In this document: positions 1-5,829 of the stretch, in pieces
How the letters are laid out: the number at the start of each line of letters is the position of its first letter
Numbering within the stretch: the stretch's first letter is position 1
NCBI GenBank assembly: GCA_903835145.1
Contig: CAILMA010000563.1
Coordinates: forward strand, 1-5,829
Direction: 5' to 3'
Source of the DNA: an uncultured Bacteroidota bacterium
GTDB taxonomy: Bacteria; Bacteroidota; Bacteroidia; Chitinophagales; Chitinophagaceae
Length of the DNA: 5,829 nt
The notes under the pieces: generated by a model
Told to the model about the DNA's origin: nothing
The model's database searches: none
Seen by the model: only the letters and a program-made list of their open reading frames with translations
Position numbers and translations under genes: made by a program

Positions 1-2886
1 CAGATCGATACCCAGACCGTTGTCTTCAAATGTAAGAATGATTTTATTGTTAATAACGTTGCTGGTTATTTTAATTATCGGCGGCAAAGATGGCTGTCGG
101 TACTTAATACTATTTGAAATGAGGTTAAAGAATATGCTGTACAGGTAGGTTTTTATGGTTTCAAACTCGTCAACAGCACTAAAGTCGCCGGAAATTTCAA
201 CCTCTTCGTTCCTTATTAAGTTTAAGATGCTCAATTTAATATCTTCCAGAATGCCGGAGAATGAAACAAGCTCCTGTTTATTATTGATTTCGTTTTTAAC
301 CTGTAAAACATAGTTTAGGTCTTTAATAACTGTATCCAGGTTGCCCACTGATGTTGCCAGCTGTGCCAGCACCAGCGTCTCTTCATTTTTCGACAGCCCT
401 TTAATTTTTAATACATCCATTATCCCGATTATGTTTGCTACCGGGGCCCTAAGGTTGTGAGAAACAATATAAGAGAACTGCTCCAGATCTTTATTCCGTT
501 GTATAATCTCGGTTACCATTTTCGACTTTTCCTCCTCCGCACGTACCTTCTCGGTAATCTCAATTGCAATGCCCAGCACGGCTTTTTCCTTCCTTCCGGT
601 GGGGGTGTAAGGAACTTTGCAAACGTCAAAATACCGGATATTATTATTGATGTCTTTATGTGGAACAGCGGCGTAGATCTTCGTCGTATCTTCAGCTATA
701 ACTTCCGCGTCTTGTTGGAGTGCTTTTTCTTTTTCATCTGGGAACGGAAAGGAATGCTCAATGTTTTTATTGATGATATCGCCTGGCGTGAGCCCGTAGA
801 AGTCAGCAAATACATTATTTACAAATATGTAATTCCCCTCCTGGTCGCGCGAAAATATGAACTGAGGAATAAGGTCCATAATGAGCCTCAGATTTGCTTC
901 CGATTGGGCAAGTGCTTCTTCTGCTTCTTTTATTTTGGTGATGTCATGGGCAACGCCAAACATGCCAAGGGGTGCGCCATCTTCACTCAGCTCAAACTGA
1001 GTGTGGGTTGAAATATATCTTTCGGAGCCGTCTTTACGAATAATCCTGTGGGTATAGGTAGCACCGCTCTTGGTTTCGATTATTTTAGCTATTATTTTCT
1101 TTACTCGTTCCAGATCATCAGGGTGAATGAACGATAACCAGGATTGTAATGTCTGTTTGTTGTCATCGGGCTCCAGACCATAGATTCTACAGTGCTCTTC
1201 TGACCAGTGTACAACTTGATCTGTTATTTTCCGCTCCCAGTTTCCGAGGCTGGCGATGCGCTGGGCCTGTTTCAGCCGCAACTCATTGTGTTTAAGTTTT
1301 ATCTCAGCCAGTTTTCCTTCGGTAACATCGTGCGAGTAACATGCGGTTCCAACTATTTCATTACCATTGTAAATAGGATAAAAAGAATTCTCCGTCCAAC
1401 TTGGCTCGGCCGTATCAAGATGTTCAAGCACGGTGAATGTTTCGCCGCTAAACGCTCTTTTGTAGAAATCATCCCATCGTTTTTTTGTACCGTCGTCAAA
1501 TCCCCTGCCGGGGTCGTTGGCGTCTAAAGAGGATTGACCAGTAAGAAGCTTTACCCGCTCATCAAATGATTTGTTTGATGTGATAATATGGCCATTCAGG
1601 TCAAGACTCCACATGAGATCTTTAGTGTTGTTAATAAGGGCGTCGAGATTGCTTTTATCAAATTCGAGCTGATACCTGTAGTTCACATTCTCAGTCACAT
1701 TTCGCTTTGTAATAAAAACCCCTTCTATTATGCCATCTGCGTTTACAGTCAGTTTTATGGTATTTAAGAAATATTCTTTGTTTCCAAAGTCATCAAAATA
1801 TTCAACCTCTATTTCCTCTTTTGAACCACCTAAAGCCTTGTTTAGTATTGCCCGGAATGTATCTACAAGTTCAGGTGCTATTATCTCGAAAATGGACCTT
1901 CCTTTTCTAATGTCGGTCTTTATATATTTATTGGTATGTTTCTGGGCATTTTTATTGAAAGAAGTAACATCTAAATTGCCATCGAGAGAAATAAATATTT
2001 CGTCGATGTGGTTGAGTAGTGTTTCAATTTCTTTATAACTGTTTTTTAGCTCCTCGCGGCTTTTGTTCATGGCCGTTTCTACAAGAATCCGCTCGGTTAC
2101 ATCCCTGAAATTACCTACAATACCATTAACGGCGTCGTCGTGCAGCAGGTTGGTTGTGGTGCCCTCTACCCATATGTAGTGCCCCATTTTGTGTTTTAAT
2201 CTGTTTCTTCCCCATATTGGCTTTCCTGGGTTGTTGAGCGCCAATTCCATTCGTGTAGTAACGTCAGCAATGTCGTCCGGATGGAAAAAGTCAATGCCGG
2301 GCTTCCCGTTTGTTTCTTCTATGGTGTAGCCTATTGCTCTTTCTATCGATGGAGACTGGTATATAACCCTGCCTTTCGCATCTTTTAGCGTAATAAAATC
2401 ATGGTTGTTCTCAAGCAATGACCGGTAGCGGTTCTCATTTCTTACAATCGAGTCTGTTTTTTCAAGACATCGTTGTTCCATTTCTATATTTACAAGGGTT
2501 AGTTTTTCATTGGCAATCAGTTGTTCAGTCAGATCCCAAAGCGTCACCAAAAAGATTTCACTTTCGGAAGATTTATTGGACATGACGGCAATGGCAATAG
2601 AACACCAGATTTTTTTTGTGCTTTTTGATGTAACCCAACCCGTCGATTTTGATTTGCCCTTGTTTTGAGCCGACTGAATTTCGACGACAATGCTTTTTGG
2701 GGAATCACCGGCTAATTCGTAGAAAGCACTCAAAGGTTTTGATAGCACATCCGTCTCGCAGAAGCCGGTTAGCCGTTCTCCACTTTTGTGCCAGGTTATA
2801 ATATTGCCAATATTGTCTATTTGGAATATCGCATAGTCTTCAATTTCATCAAATATCAGTTCAAGATTTTCACTAAACTTTTCCAT
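1..2886 (-). CDS. Multi-PAS cytoplasmic sensor histidine kinase (3' end outside window)
   Basis: Predicted soluble sensor kinase that autophosphorylates on histidine and passes the phosphate to an unidentified response regulator. The 962 visible codons are uninterrupted. Six PAS-like domains follow one another at about residues 5-120, 150-268, 285-400, 408-525, 540-655 and 663-782; most end in the typical D-[IVL]-T-E/K motif (e.g. WDLTEQ, RDVTER, HDVTEG, HDITKI). The fifth has the PAS_3-type signature GNWER...WSEE...IYGL. The dimerisation segment (about 795-865) carries the putative phospho-accepting His810 in SHNLRAPVAN. The ATPase domain begins with the N-box FFNLISNSIKYR (919-930) and the G1 motif DNGLGI (955-960), then the window ends. 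No transmembrane segment is seen, so the signal is probably intracellular (redox, ligand or light), but no cofactor residue can be assigned. The ATG at 2886 is the first start after an in-frame TAA at 2911-2913. No clear Shine-Dalgarno is present, as is usual in Bacteroidota. The family is certain; the signal and partner are unknown. Confidence 0.93.
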   Translation of the reverse strand, partial: MEKFSENLELIFDEIEDYAIFQIDNIGNIITWHKSGERLTGFCETDVLSKPLSAFYELAGDSPKSIVVEIQSAQNKGKSKSTGWVTSKSTKKIWCSIAIAVMSNKSSESEIFLVTLWDLTEQLIANEKLTLVNIEMEQRCLEKTDSIVRNENRYRSLLENNHDFITLKDAKGRVIYQSPSIERAIGYTIEETNGKPGIDFFHPDDIADVTTRMELALNNPGKPIWGRNRLKHKMGHYIWVEGTTTNLLHDDAVNGIVGNFRDVTERILVETAMNKSREELKNSYKEIETLLNHIDEIFISLDGNLDVTSFNKNAQKHTNKYIKTDIRKGRSIFEIIAPELVDTFRAILNKALGGSKEEIEVEYFDDFGNKEYFLNTIKLTVNADGIIEGVFITKRNVTENVNYRYQLEFDKSNLDALINNTKDLMWSLDLNGHIITSNKSFDERVKLLTGQSSLDANDPGRGFDDGTKKRWDDFYKRAFSGETFTVLEHLDTAEPSWTENSFYPIYNGNEIVGTACYSHDVTEGKLAEIKLKHNELRLKQAQRIASLGNWERKITDQVVHWSEEHCRIYGLEPDDNKQTLQSWLSFIHPDDLERVKKIIAKIIETKSGATYTHRIIRKDGSERYISTHTQFELSEDGAPLGMFGVAHDITKIKEAEEALAQSEANLRLIMDLIPQFIFSRDQEGNYIFVNNVFADFYGLTPGDIINKNIEHSFPFPDEKEKALQQDAEVIAEDTTKIYAAVPHKDINNNIRYFDVCKVPYTPTGRKEKAVLGIAIEITEKVRAEEEKSKMVTEIIQRNKDLEQFSYIVSHNLRAPVANIIGIMDVLKIKGLSKNEETLVLAQLATSVGNLDTVIKDLNYVLQVKNEINNKQELVSFSGILEDIKLSILNLIRNEEVEISGDFSAVDEFETIKTYLYSIFFNLISNSIKYRQPSLPPIIKITSNVINNKIILTFEDNGLGIDL

Positions 2887-2966
2887 ATGTACCGGACAGC
2901 AATTTTTGTCTTATTTTTTCAGGTTAAATATATTTCAATTTTCGTGAATGTCTATTGTCCTCAATA

Positions 2967-2974
2967 CAAATATA
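2967..2974 (-). promoter_or_regulatory. Bacteroidetes-type -7 promoter box for the multi-PAS kinase
   Basis: Read on the minus strand, the sequence is TATATTTG, an exact match to the Bacteroidetes sigma-ABfr -7 consensus TAnnTTTG. The expected -33 element is weak: about 19-24 nt upstream there is only GTTAAC (2993-2998), not TTTG. The predicted transcript would begin near 2960 and carry a leader of about 70-75 nt before the ATG at 2886. The box lies between a terminator-like hairpin and the kinase start, which is where a promoter is expected. No start site has been measured. Confidence 0.6.
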
Positions 2975-3022
2975 CGAAGCTCGATTTAATTTGTTAACGG
3001 AATCCTTATATTAATTGTAAAC

Positions 3023-3055
3023 ACAAAATAAAGCCACGCCCGTTTTACCGCGTGG
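3023..3055 (-). terminator. Intrinsic terminator of the LytS/LytTR unit
   Basis: On the minus strand a perfect 6-bp GC-rich stem, CCACGC (3055-3050) with GCGTGG (3039-3034), encloses a 10-nt loop. It is followed directly by CTTTATTTTGT, which gives the U-rich tail of a rho-independent terminator. It lies about 40 nt past the stop codon of the LytTR regulator and upstream of the promoter of the next gene, so it separates the two transcription units. In the plus direction the stem is followed by GGTGTTTATC, a poorer tail, so it probably acts in one direction. The loop is somewhat large. Confidence 0.65.
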
Positions 3056-3096
3056 GGTGTTTATCTGGATTTTATAGTTGCAATGTAAATATGATA

Positions 3097-3831
3097 TTAC
3101 CAGCCCAACATAGTTTTTAATTTGGACAAACCACTTTTGCTTACTAAGACCTTTGCTCCGCAGTGCAGCAACGCAATGTGGCTATCTTTTTCATAAGGCT
3201 CTATTTTTGAAAGCTGGCTCACTGGTATAAGGTAAGACCGATGTACCCTTACAAACTGTTGCGGATCGAGTGATTGTTCTATATGCCCAAGGGTGCTTTT
3301 CTTAAGGAAGCTACCATCCTTTGTTACAATCTTCACATAGTCGTCGTTGGCTTCCACATAATATATCTCTTGTGCAGGTATTATACGAATGGTGCTGTTG
3401 TCTTTAACTACTATACGGTGCTGGTAGCCTTCATACACGTTATTGTCTATAACCGGTACTGCGGCAGGTTGCTGTTTTTCAGCCTGGCTAAGCCATTTTT
3501 TTATCGCTTTGTCAAATCTTTCCCGGGTTACGGGCTTGAGGATGTAGTCAATTGCATGCGTTTCAAACGCCTTCAGCGCGTATTCATCGAAAGCCGTGGT
3601 GAAAATTACTGACGGAGGGGCATCCAACAATTCCAGCATTTCGAAACCATTTACTCGGGGCATCTGAATGTCCAGAAAAATAAGGTCAGGTTTTACTTCC
3701 TGTATAGTTTTGAAACCTTCAAAACCATCGGCACATTCCCCCGCAATTTGTATTTGAGTATATGGTTTTAGAAATGCGCTGAGCAACTGCCGTGCAAGAG
3801 GTTCATCATCTATGATTACAACTTTATACAT
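3097..3831 (-). CDS. LytTR-family DNA-binding response regulator
   Basis: Cytoplasmic two-component transcription factor of 244 residues, the usual length for the LytR/AlgR family. The receiver domain (1-115) has the acidic pair Asp8-Asp9, the phosphoacceptor Asp54 in FLDIQMPRVNG, the switch Thr79 in FTTAFDEYA, and Lys99-Pro100, so all catalytic residues are present. A short linker rich in Q, P and V (about 115-138) leads to the LytTR DNA-binding domain (about 140-240), recognised by IYYVEANDDYVKI and FVRVHRSYLIP. LytTR domains bind DNA through a mostly beta fold, usually at paired direct repeats. The ATG at 3831 lies inside the end of the upstream kinase gene: the shared 8 bases ATGTATAA hold the start of one and the stop of the other. 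This arrangement implies translational coupling and makes the two proteins cognate partners. A terminator-like hairpin follows. The target genes cannot be read from this window; the LiaF-like gene upstream is a reasonable guess. Confidence 0.97.
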   Translation of the reverse strand: MYKVVIIDDEPLARQLLSAFLKPYTQIQIAGECADGFEGFKTIQEVKPDLIFLDIQMPRVNGFEMLELLDAPPSVIFTTAFDEYALKAFETHAIDYILKPVTRERFDKAIKKWLSQAEKQQPAAVPVIDNNVYEGYQHRIVVKDNSTIRIIPAQEIYYVEANDDYVKIVTKDGSFLKKSTLGHIEQSLDPQQFVRVHRSYLIPVSQLSKIEPYEKDSHIALLHCGAKVLVSKSGLSKLKTMLGW

Positions 3832-4861
3832 AGTTCTGGGGAATTTTCAGGATGGTTGTAAATTGTTCTTCGTCTTTGTGTGTTTCAATCAGGTCTGTTC
3901 TGGCATAAAGAAGGTAAAGCCTTCGGCCTACTCCTTCAAGCCCGAAGCCGGTGCCCCGGGGAGGCTCTGTGTAGGGGTCAAATGGGTTTACAATTTTTAA
4001 AATAAGCACGTTGTCATGAGTATGGATACTTATTGAAATCGTTACAGCCCCAGTCTTACCATATAGCCCGAATTTGATTGCATTTTCTAAAATGGGCTGA
4101 AAAAGAAAGGGTGGTATGGTGGCCTCAGGGGCAAATTCTTTTTCGAAATCTACTTTCAGCCGGTGCCCGAACCTCACTGATTCTATTGCAAGATAGGACT
4201 CTATATAAACCAGCTCTTCAGTGACTAATATTTTGTCCTCGGCCTCCCTTTTCACCGAACCCCGCAAAAAGTCAGAGAGTTTCCCTATCATTTCCTGTGC
4301 ACGGTCTGGCGATATCATTATGAGTGCGCTGATAGAGTTGAGGCTATTATACAGAAAATGTGGTTGTAGTTGCTGCCGCAGTTTAAAAAGTTCGGCATCA
4401 CGAAGTAAGGTGGCAGCATCGGTCTGAACCTGAAAGCGGGTGTCAAGTTCGTTAATGTTTTTTCTCAATGCACTGTTGGTTGCCATCCAGCAGTAAAACA
4501 AGCCAATTAATGCCAGCCTTACCGGTAGTGTTGCCTGCAGCCAGATGAGATATGGGCTGCATTCTACCCCTTTAAACCACCATTTTAAACCATAAAAGAT
4601 ACTGTATGTAGAGCCTACCGCAAGCACAATTGCTATGAGCATTGCATAGGAGTACACCGTCACCTTTGTCGGGTAAGACTTTACAAGCAATATAATGCTC
4701 CACACACTGAGCGCCATAACGACTGAAGTAGCAAGTGTATCGGCCACGGCGATCGGCCAGGTAAAGCCGAAATCTTGGTGTAGGATAAATGCGAACTTTG
4801 TTGCACCCAATGGAATGAGGAGCAACAGAATCCAATGGATATGTTTGTTTATCGTTCGCAA
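3824..4861 (-). CDS. LytS-type membrane sensor histidine kinase (His_kinase family)
   Basis: Inner-membrane histidine kinase of 345 residues, the partner of the overlapping LytTR regulator. Four hydrophobic segments at about 10-27, 36-60, 68-92 and 103-127 form the membrane part, with no large extracytoplasmic domain, so it likely senses membrane state or a partner protein. A short coiled-coil-like linker (130-165) leads to the His_kinase motif LRQQLQPHFLYNSLNSIS with phosphoacceptor His168. The ATP-binding part shows the N-box FLFQPILENAIKFG (Asn260) and the glycine-rich GTGFGLEGVGRRL (303-315). In the place of the usual D-x-G box is IVNPFDPY (290-297), a variant I believe is common in Bacteroidota members. 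The start is a TTG at 4861, the first possible start after an in-frame TAA at 4870-4868. The next ATG would delete the first membrane helix, so TTG (or a nearby non-ATG codon) is preferred. The start lies 19 bp after the DUF4288 gene, which suggests co-transcription. Confidence 0.95.
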   Translation of the reverse strand: MRTINKHIHWILLLLIPLGATKFAFILHQDFGFTWPIAVADTLATSVVMALSVWSIILLVKSYPTKVTVYSYAMLIAIVLAVGSTYSIFYGLKWWFKGVECSPYLIWLQATLPVRLALIGLFYCWMATNSALRKNINELDTRFQVQTDAATLLRDAELFKLRQQLQPHFLYNSLNSISALIMISPDRAQEMIGKLSDFLRGSVKREAEDKILVTEELVYIESYLAIESVRFGHRLKVDFEKEFAPEATIPPFLFQPILENAIKFGLYGKTGAVTISISIHTHDNVLILKIVNPFDPYTEPPRGTGFGLEGVGRRLYLLYARTDLIETHKDEEQFTTILKIPQNYV

Positions 4862-4880
4862 GCGTGCTTAAGGTTTGTTT

Positions 4881-5177
4881 TTATGCCATCCAAAGCGGAG
4901 CGGCTACCATTTCTGGTTCTCTGACCATAGAAAAAAGCAAACCTCCATTCACCAGCTCTATCGGTTGAATGTCTTTTACTGCAAGCATACCCCAGCAGAT
5001 GGTGCGCCCGTGACGGTCAATAAAAGTAGCCTCTTCCTTTTGGCCTGCTTTTTTGGCTTCGCCCAGTGCATGTTCATCAGTTTCGGCATAAACCAGTCTC
5101 CATTGTTCTTCATACTGGTCGGTGGGAAGACCTTCACACTCAATTCTGTAAATAATCTGCGCTGTAAATGATTTCAT
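4881..5177 (-). CDS. Small DUF4288-like protein
   Basis: Protein of 98 residues, probably cytoplasmic: there is no signal peptide or membrane segment. It resembles the DUF4288 family (named from memory, no search run): an N-terminal beta strand (SFTAQIIYRIECEG), a central block EEQWRLVYAETDEHALGEAK (residues 23-42) of the form 'W-R-L-hydrophobic-A-E-[ST]-x-E-E-A', then the strands CWGMLAVKDIQPI (61-73) and GGLLFSMV (78-85). The family's function is unknown and its proteins are usually about 90-110 residues, so this one looks complete. The ATG at 5177 is preceded by an AT-rich stretch. The stop lies 19 bp before the LytS-type kinase start, so the gene is probably the first of a three-gene unit with the kinase and regulator. 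Whether it takes part in that signalling or is only co-transcribed cannot be told from the sequence. Confidence 0.82.
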   Translation of the reverse strand: MKSFTAQIIYRIECEGLPTDQYEEQWRLVYAETDEHALGEAKKAGQKEEATFIDRHGRTICWGMLAVKDIQPIELVNGGLLFSMVREPEMVAAPLWMA

Positions 5178-5363
5178 AGAATGCTGTCAATATAATGAGT
5201 GAATAATGTTTTTTAAGCTAACGAATTATATAATTTTTAATAATAATCGGTGTTGTTGCCTTCTCCGTTGTGTCCCAAACTTGAGCATTGTCTGTATCTC
5301 TCAAATCGCAACGGGCGCTGGTCTTTAGTTGAGCCACAAATAGGGATGGACATGCAATGCCAC
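5178..5363. other. Intergenic spacer between LiaF-like and DUF4288 genes
   Basis: This 186-bp gap has two parts. The half next to the LiaF-like stop (about 5245-5363) has a base composition like coding DNA, but I recognise no gene in it. The half next to the DUF4288 start (about 5178-5244) is very AT-rich and is where a promoter would be expected. I find no exact TAnnTTTG box there. The closest strings, read on the minus strand, are TATAATTC (5231-5224) and TATATTGA (5193-5186), both with mismatches. No convincing terminator hairpin follows the LiaF-like gene, so read-through from it into DUF4288-LytS-LytTR is possible. Confidence 0.5.
5224..5235. repeat. 12-bp perfect palindrome in the AT-rich leader
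   Basis: The sequence AATTATATAATT equals its own reverse complement. It lies 47 bp upstream of the DUF4288 start, in the likely promoter area of the DUF4288-LytS-LytTR unit. It could be an operator half-site pair or part of a promoter, but AT-rich DNA yields such palindromes by chance, so the functional reading is weak. Confidence 0.35.
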
Positions 5364-5829
5364 TTAGTAAGACTTGATTTCGACGTTTCCGAAAGAACAA
5401 TTGCCCCTTAAAATCAATATCTTTTTGTTTTCAGGAGTCGAAGCTGTTTGTATCCCGCGTTCATCTTCTACATTACCAAAAGAAGGGCTTATTTCATTTT
5501 GTATGTACCAATGTGAGGGTACGATAATTTCTACTCCGCCGAATGATACGCGGAGGTCGAGAATAGCTGTCGTTTCAATATCTGCCTGCATGAAGTTAAG
5601 TTCACACCCGCCAAATGTTACTGAGATATTGCCACCCCTAAAATCCTTGGATGTAACCATTTCTTTACGGCCACCAAAAGTAACGTCGATGTTGAGGTTA
5701 TTCTCGGGATTTATAGTTTTGTCCATCTTGAATTTTGGCGTACAGTTTCTGTTCTTTGGCTTGAATGCGATCATAAGGCCTGCAACTACGAGCACACCAG
5801 CCCAAATGACATCCCGATGAACGGGGACA
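5364..5829 (-). CDS. LiaF-like membrane protein, C-terminal part (5' end outside window)
   Basis: The 154 visible codons are the C-terminal part of a membrane protein resembling LiaF / 'cell wall-active antibiotics response' proteins. The frame is open to the right edge. A GTG at 5795 falls inside the hydrophobic segment and is more likely an internal Val than the start. Numbering from the edge, residues 7-22 (VIWAGVLVVAGLMIAF) form a transmembrane helix followed by a basic stretch KPKNRN. A beta-rich domain follows, with five FGG/FGN motifs at 51-53, 72-74, 96-98, 117-119 and 146-148, including VTFGG, VSFGGVEIIVPSHW and SFGNVEIKSY at the C terminus. This regular pattern is typical of the LiaF C-terminal domain. 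In Firmicutes, LiaF restrains the LiaS kinase until the cell envelope is stressed. The missing N-terminal part probably carries further membrane helices. Being upstream and on the same strand as a LytS/LytTR pair supports a link to that system, but a 186-bp spacer separates them. Confidence 0.83.
   Translation of the reverse strand, partial: VPVHRDVIWAGVLVVAGLMIAFKPKNRNCTPKFKMDKTINPENNLNIDVTFGGRKEMVTSKDFRGGNISVTFGGCELNFMQADIETTAILDLRVSFGGVEIIVPSHWYIQNEISPSFGNVEDERGIQTASTPENKKILILRGNCSFGNVEIKSY

Noticed and set aside
457..1011. 184-codon open frame on the plus strand
   Set aside because: It lies wholly antisense to the multi-PAS kinase, whose frame has clear PAS and H-box motifs. Its translation is rich in F, C and Y and resembles no family.
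2895..2910. Short inverted repeat GACA...TGTC just upstream of the kinase ATG
   Set aside because: A 4-bp stem with an 8-nt loop is too weak to claim as a riboswitch or translation-control hairpin.
2788..2997. 69-codon open frame on the plus strand across the kinase start
   Set aside because: It covers the kinase N terminus in antisense and the AT-rich leader; composition explains its I/Y/F/K-rich product.
3274..3612. 112-codon open frame on the plus strand
   Set aside because: It is antisense to the receiver/LytTR regulator, which is complete with all catalytic residues.
4572..4835. 87-codon open frame on the minus strand
   Set aside because: It overlaps the membrane part of the LytS-type kinase in another frame. 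The kinase frame gives four proper hydrophobic helices and is clearly the real one.
5218..5400. 60-codon open frame on the minus strand in the spacer
   Set aside because: It starts with TTG inside the end of the LiaF-like gene, has no recognisable motif, and is too short to support. It is kept only as part of a finding on the spacer.
5374..5820. 148-codon open frame on the plus strand opposite the LiaF-like gene
   Set aside because: The minus strand encodes a recognisable FGG-repeat domain here. The plus-strand protein has no motif and looks like a shadow.
1..5829. Mobile elements, CRISPR arrays, tRNA or rRNA genes, phage or defence genes
   Set aside because: No transposase or integrase motifs, repeated spacers, cloverleaf or rRNA-like sequences were seen; the window is almost filled by signalling genes.

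Overview
The window looks like chromosomal DNA of a Bacteroidota bacterium, probably Sphingobacteriia- or Chitinophagia-like. The reasons are a LytS/LytTR pair of the type abundant in that phylum, a sensor kinase with the H-box SHNLRAPVAN, no obvious Shine-Dalgarno sequences, and one exact match to the Bacteroidetes -7 promoter box (TAnnTTTG). The genus cannot be fixed from the sequence alone. All five recognised genes lie on the minus strand, so transcription runs from right to left.

Reading in the direction of transcription, the right edge holds the 3' part of a LiaF-like membrane protein gene (5829-5364): one transmembrane segment, then a beta-rich domain with repeated FGG/FGN motifs. A 186-bp spacer follows. 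It has a GC-richer half with no recognised gene and an AT-rich half with a 12-bp palindrome. Next come a small DUF4288-like protein (5177-4881), a four-helix membrane LytS-type histidine kinase (4861-3824) and its LytTR response regulator (3831-3097). The kinase starts 19 bp after the DUF4288 gene, and the regulator overlaps the kinase by 8 bp, so these three genes look like one transcription unit. An intrinsic terminator closes it at about 3055-3023.

The left half is a separate unit. A consensus Bacteroidetes promoter (2974-2967) drives a very long cytoplasmic sensor histidine kinase that starts at 2886 and runs off the left edge. The visible 962 residues hold six consecutive PAS domains, a histidine-containing dimerisation segment and the beginning of the ATPase domain.

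A working model, which is inference, is that the LiaF-like protein and the LytS/LytTR pair form an envelope-responsive signalling module, similar in logic to LiaF with LiaRS in Firmicutes, with the DUF4288 protein as an uncharacterised extra member. The multi-PAS kinase next door is probably regulated independently, and its partner is not visible. I see no mobile element, CRISPR array, tRNA or rRNA. The genes are of known families. What is unusual lies in their arrangement and in some active-site variants.
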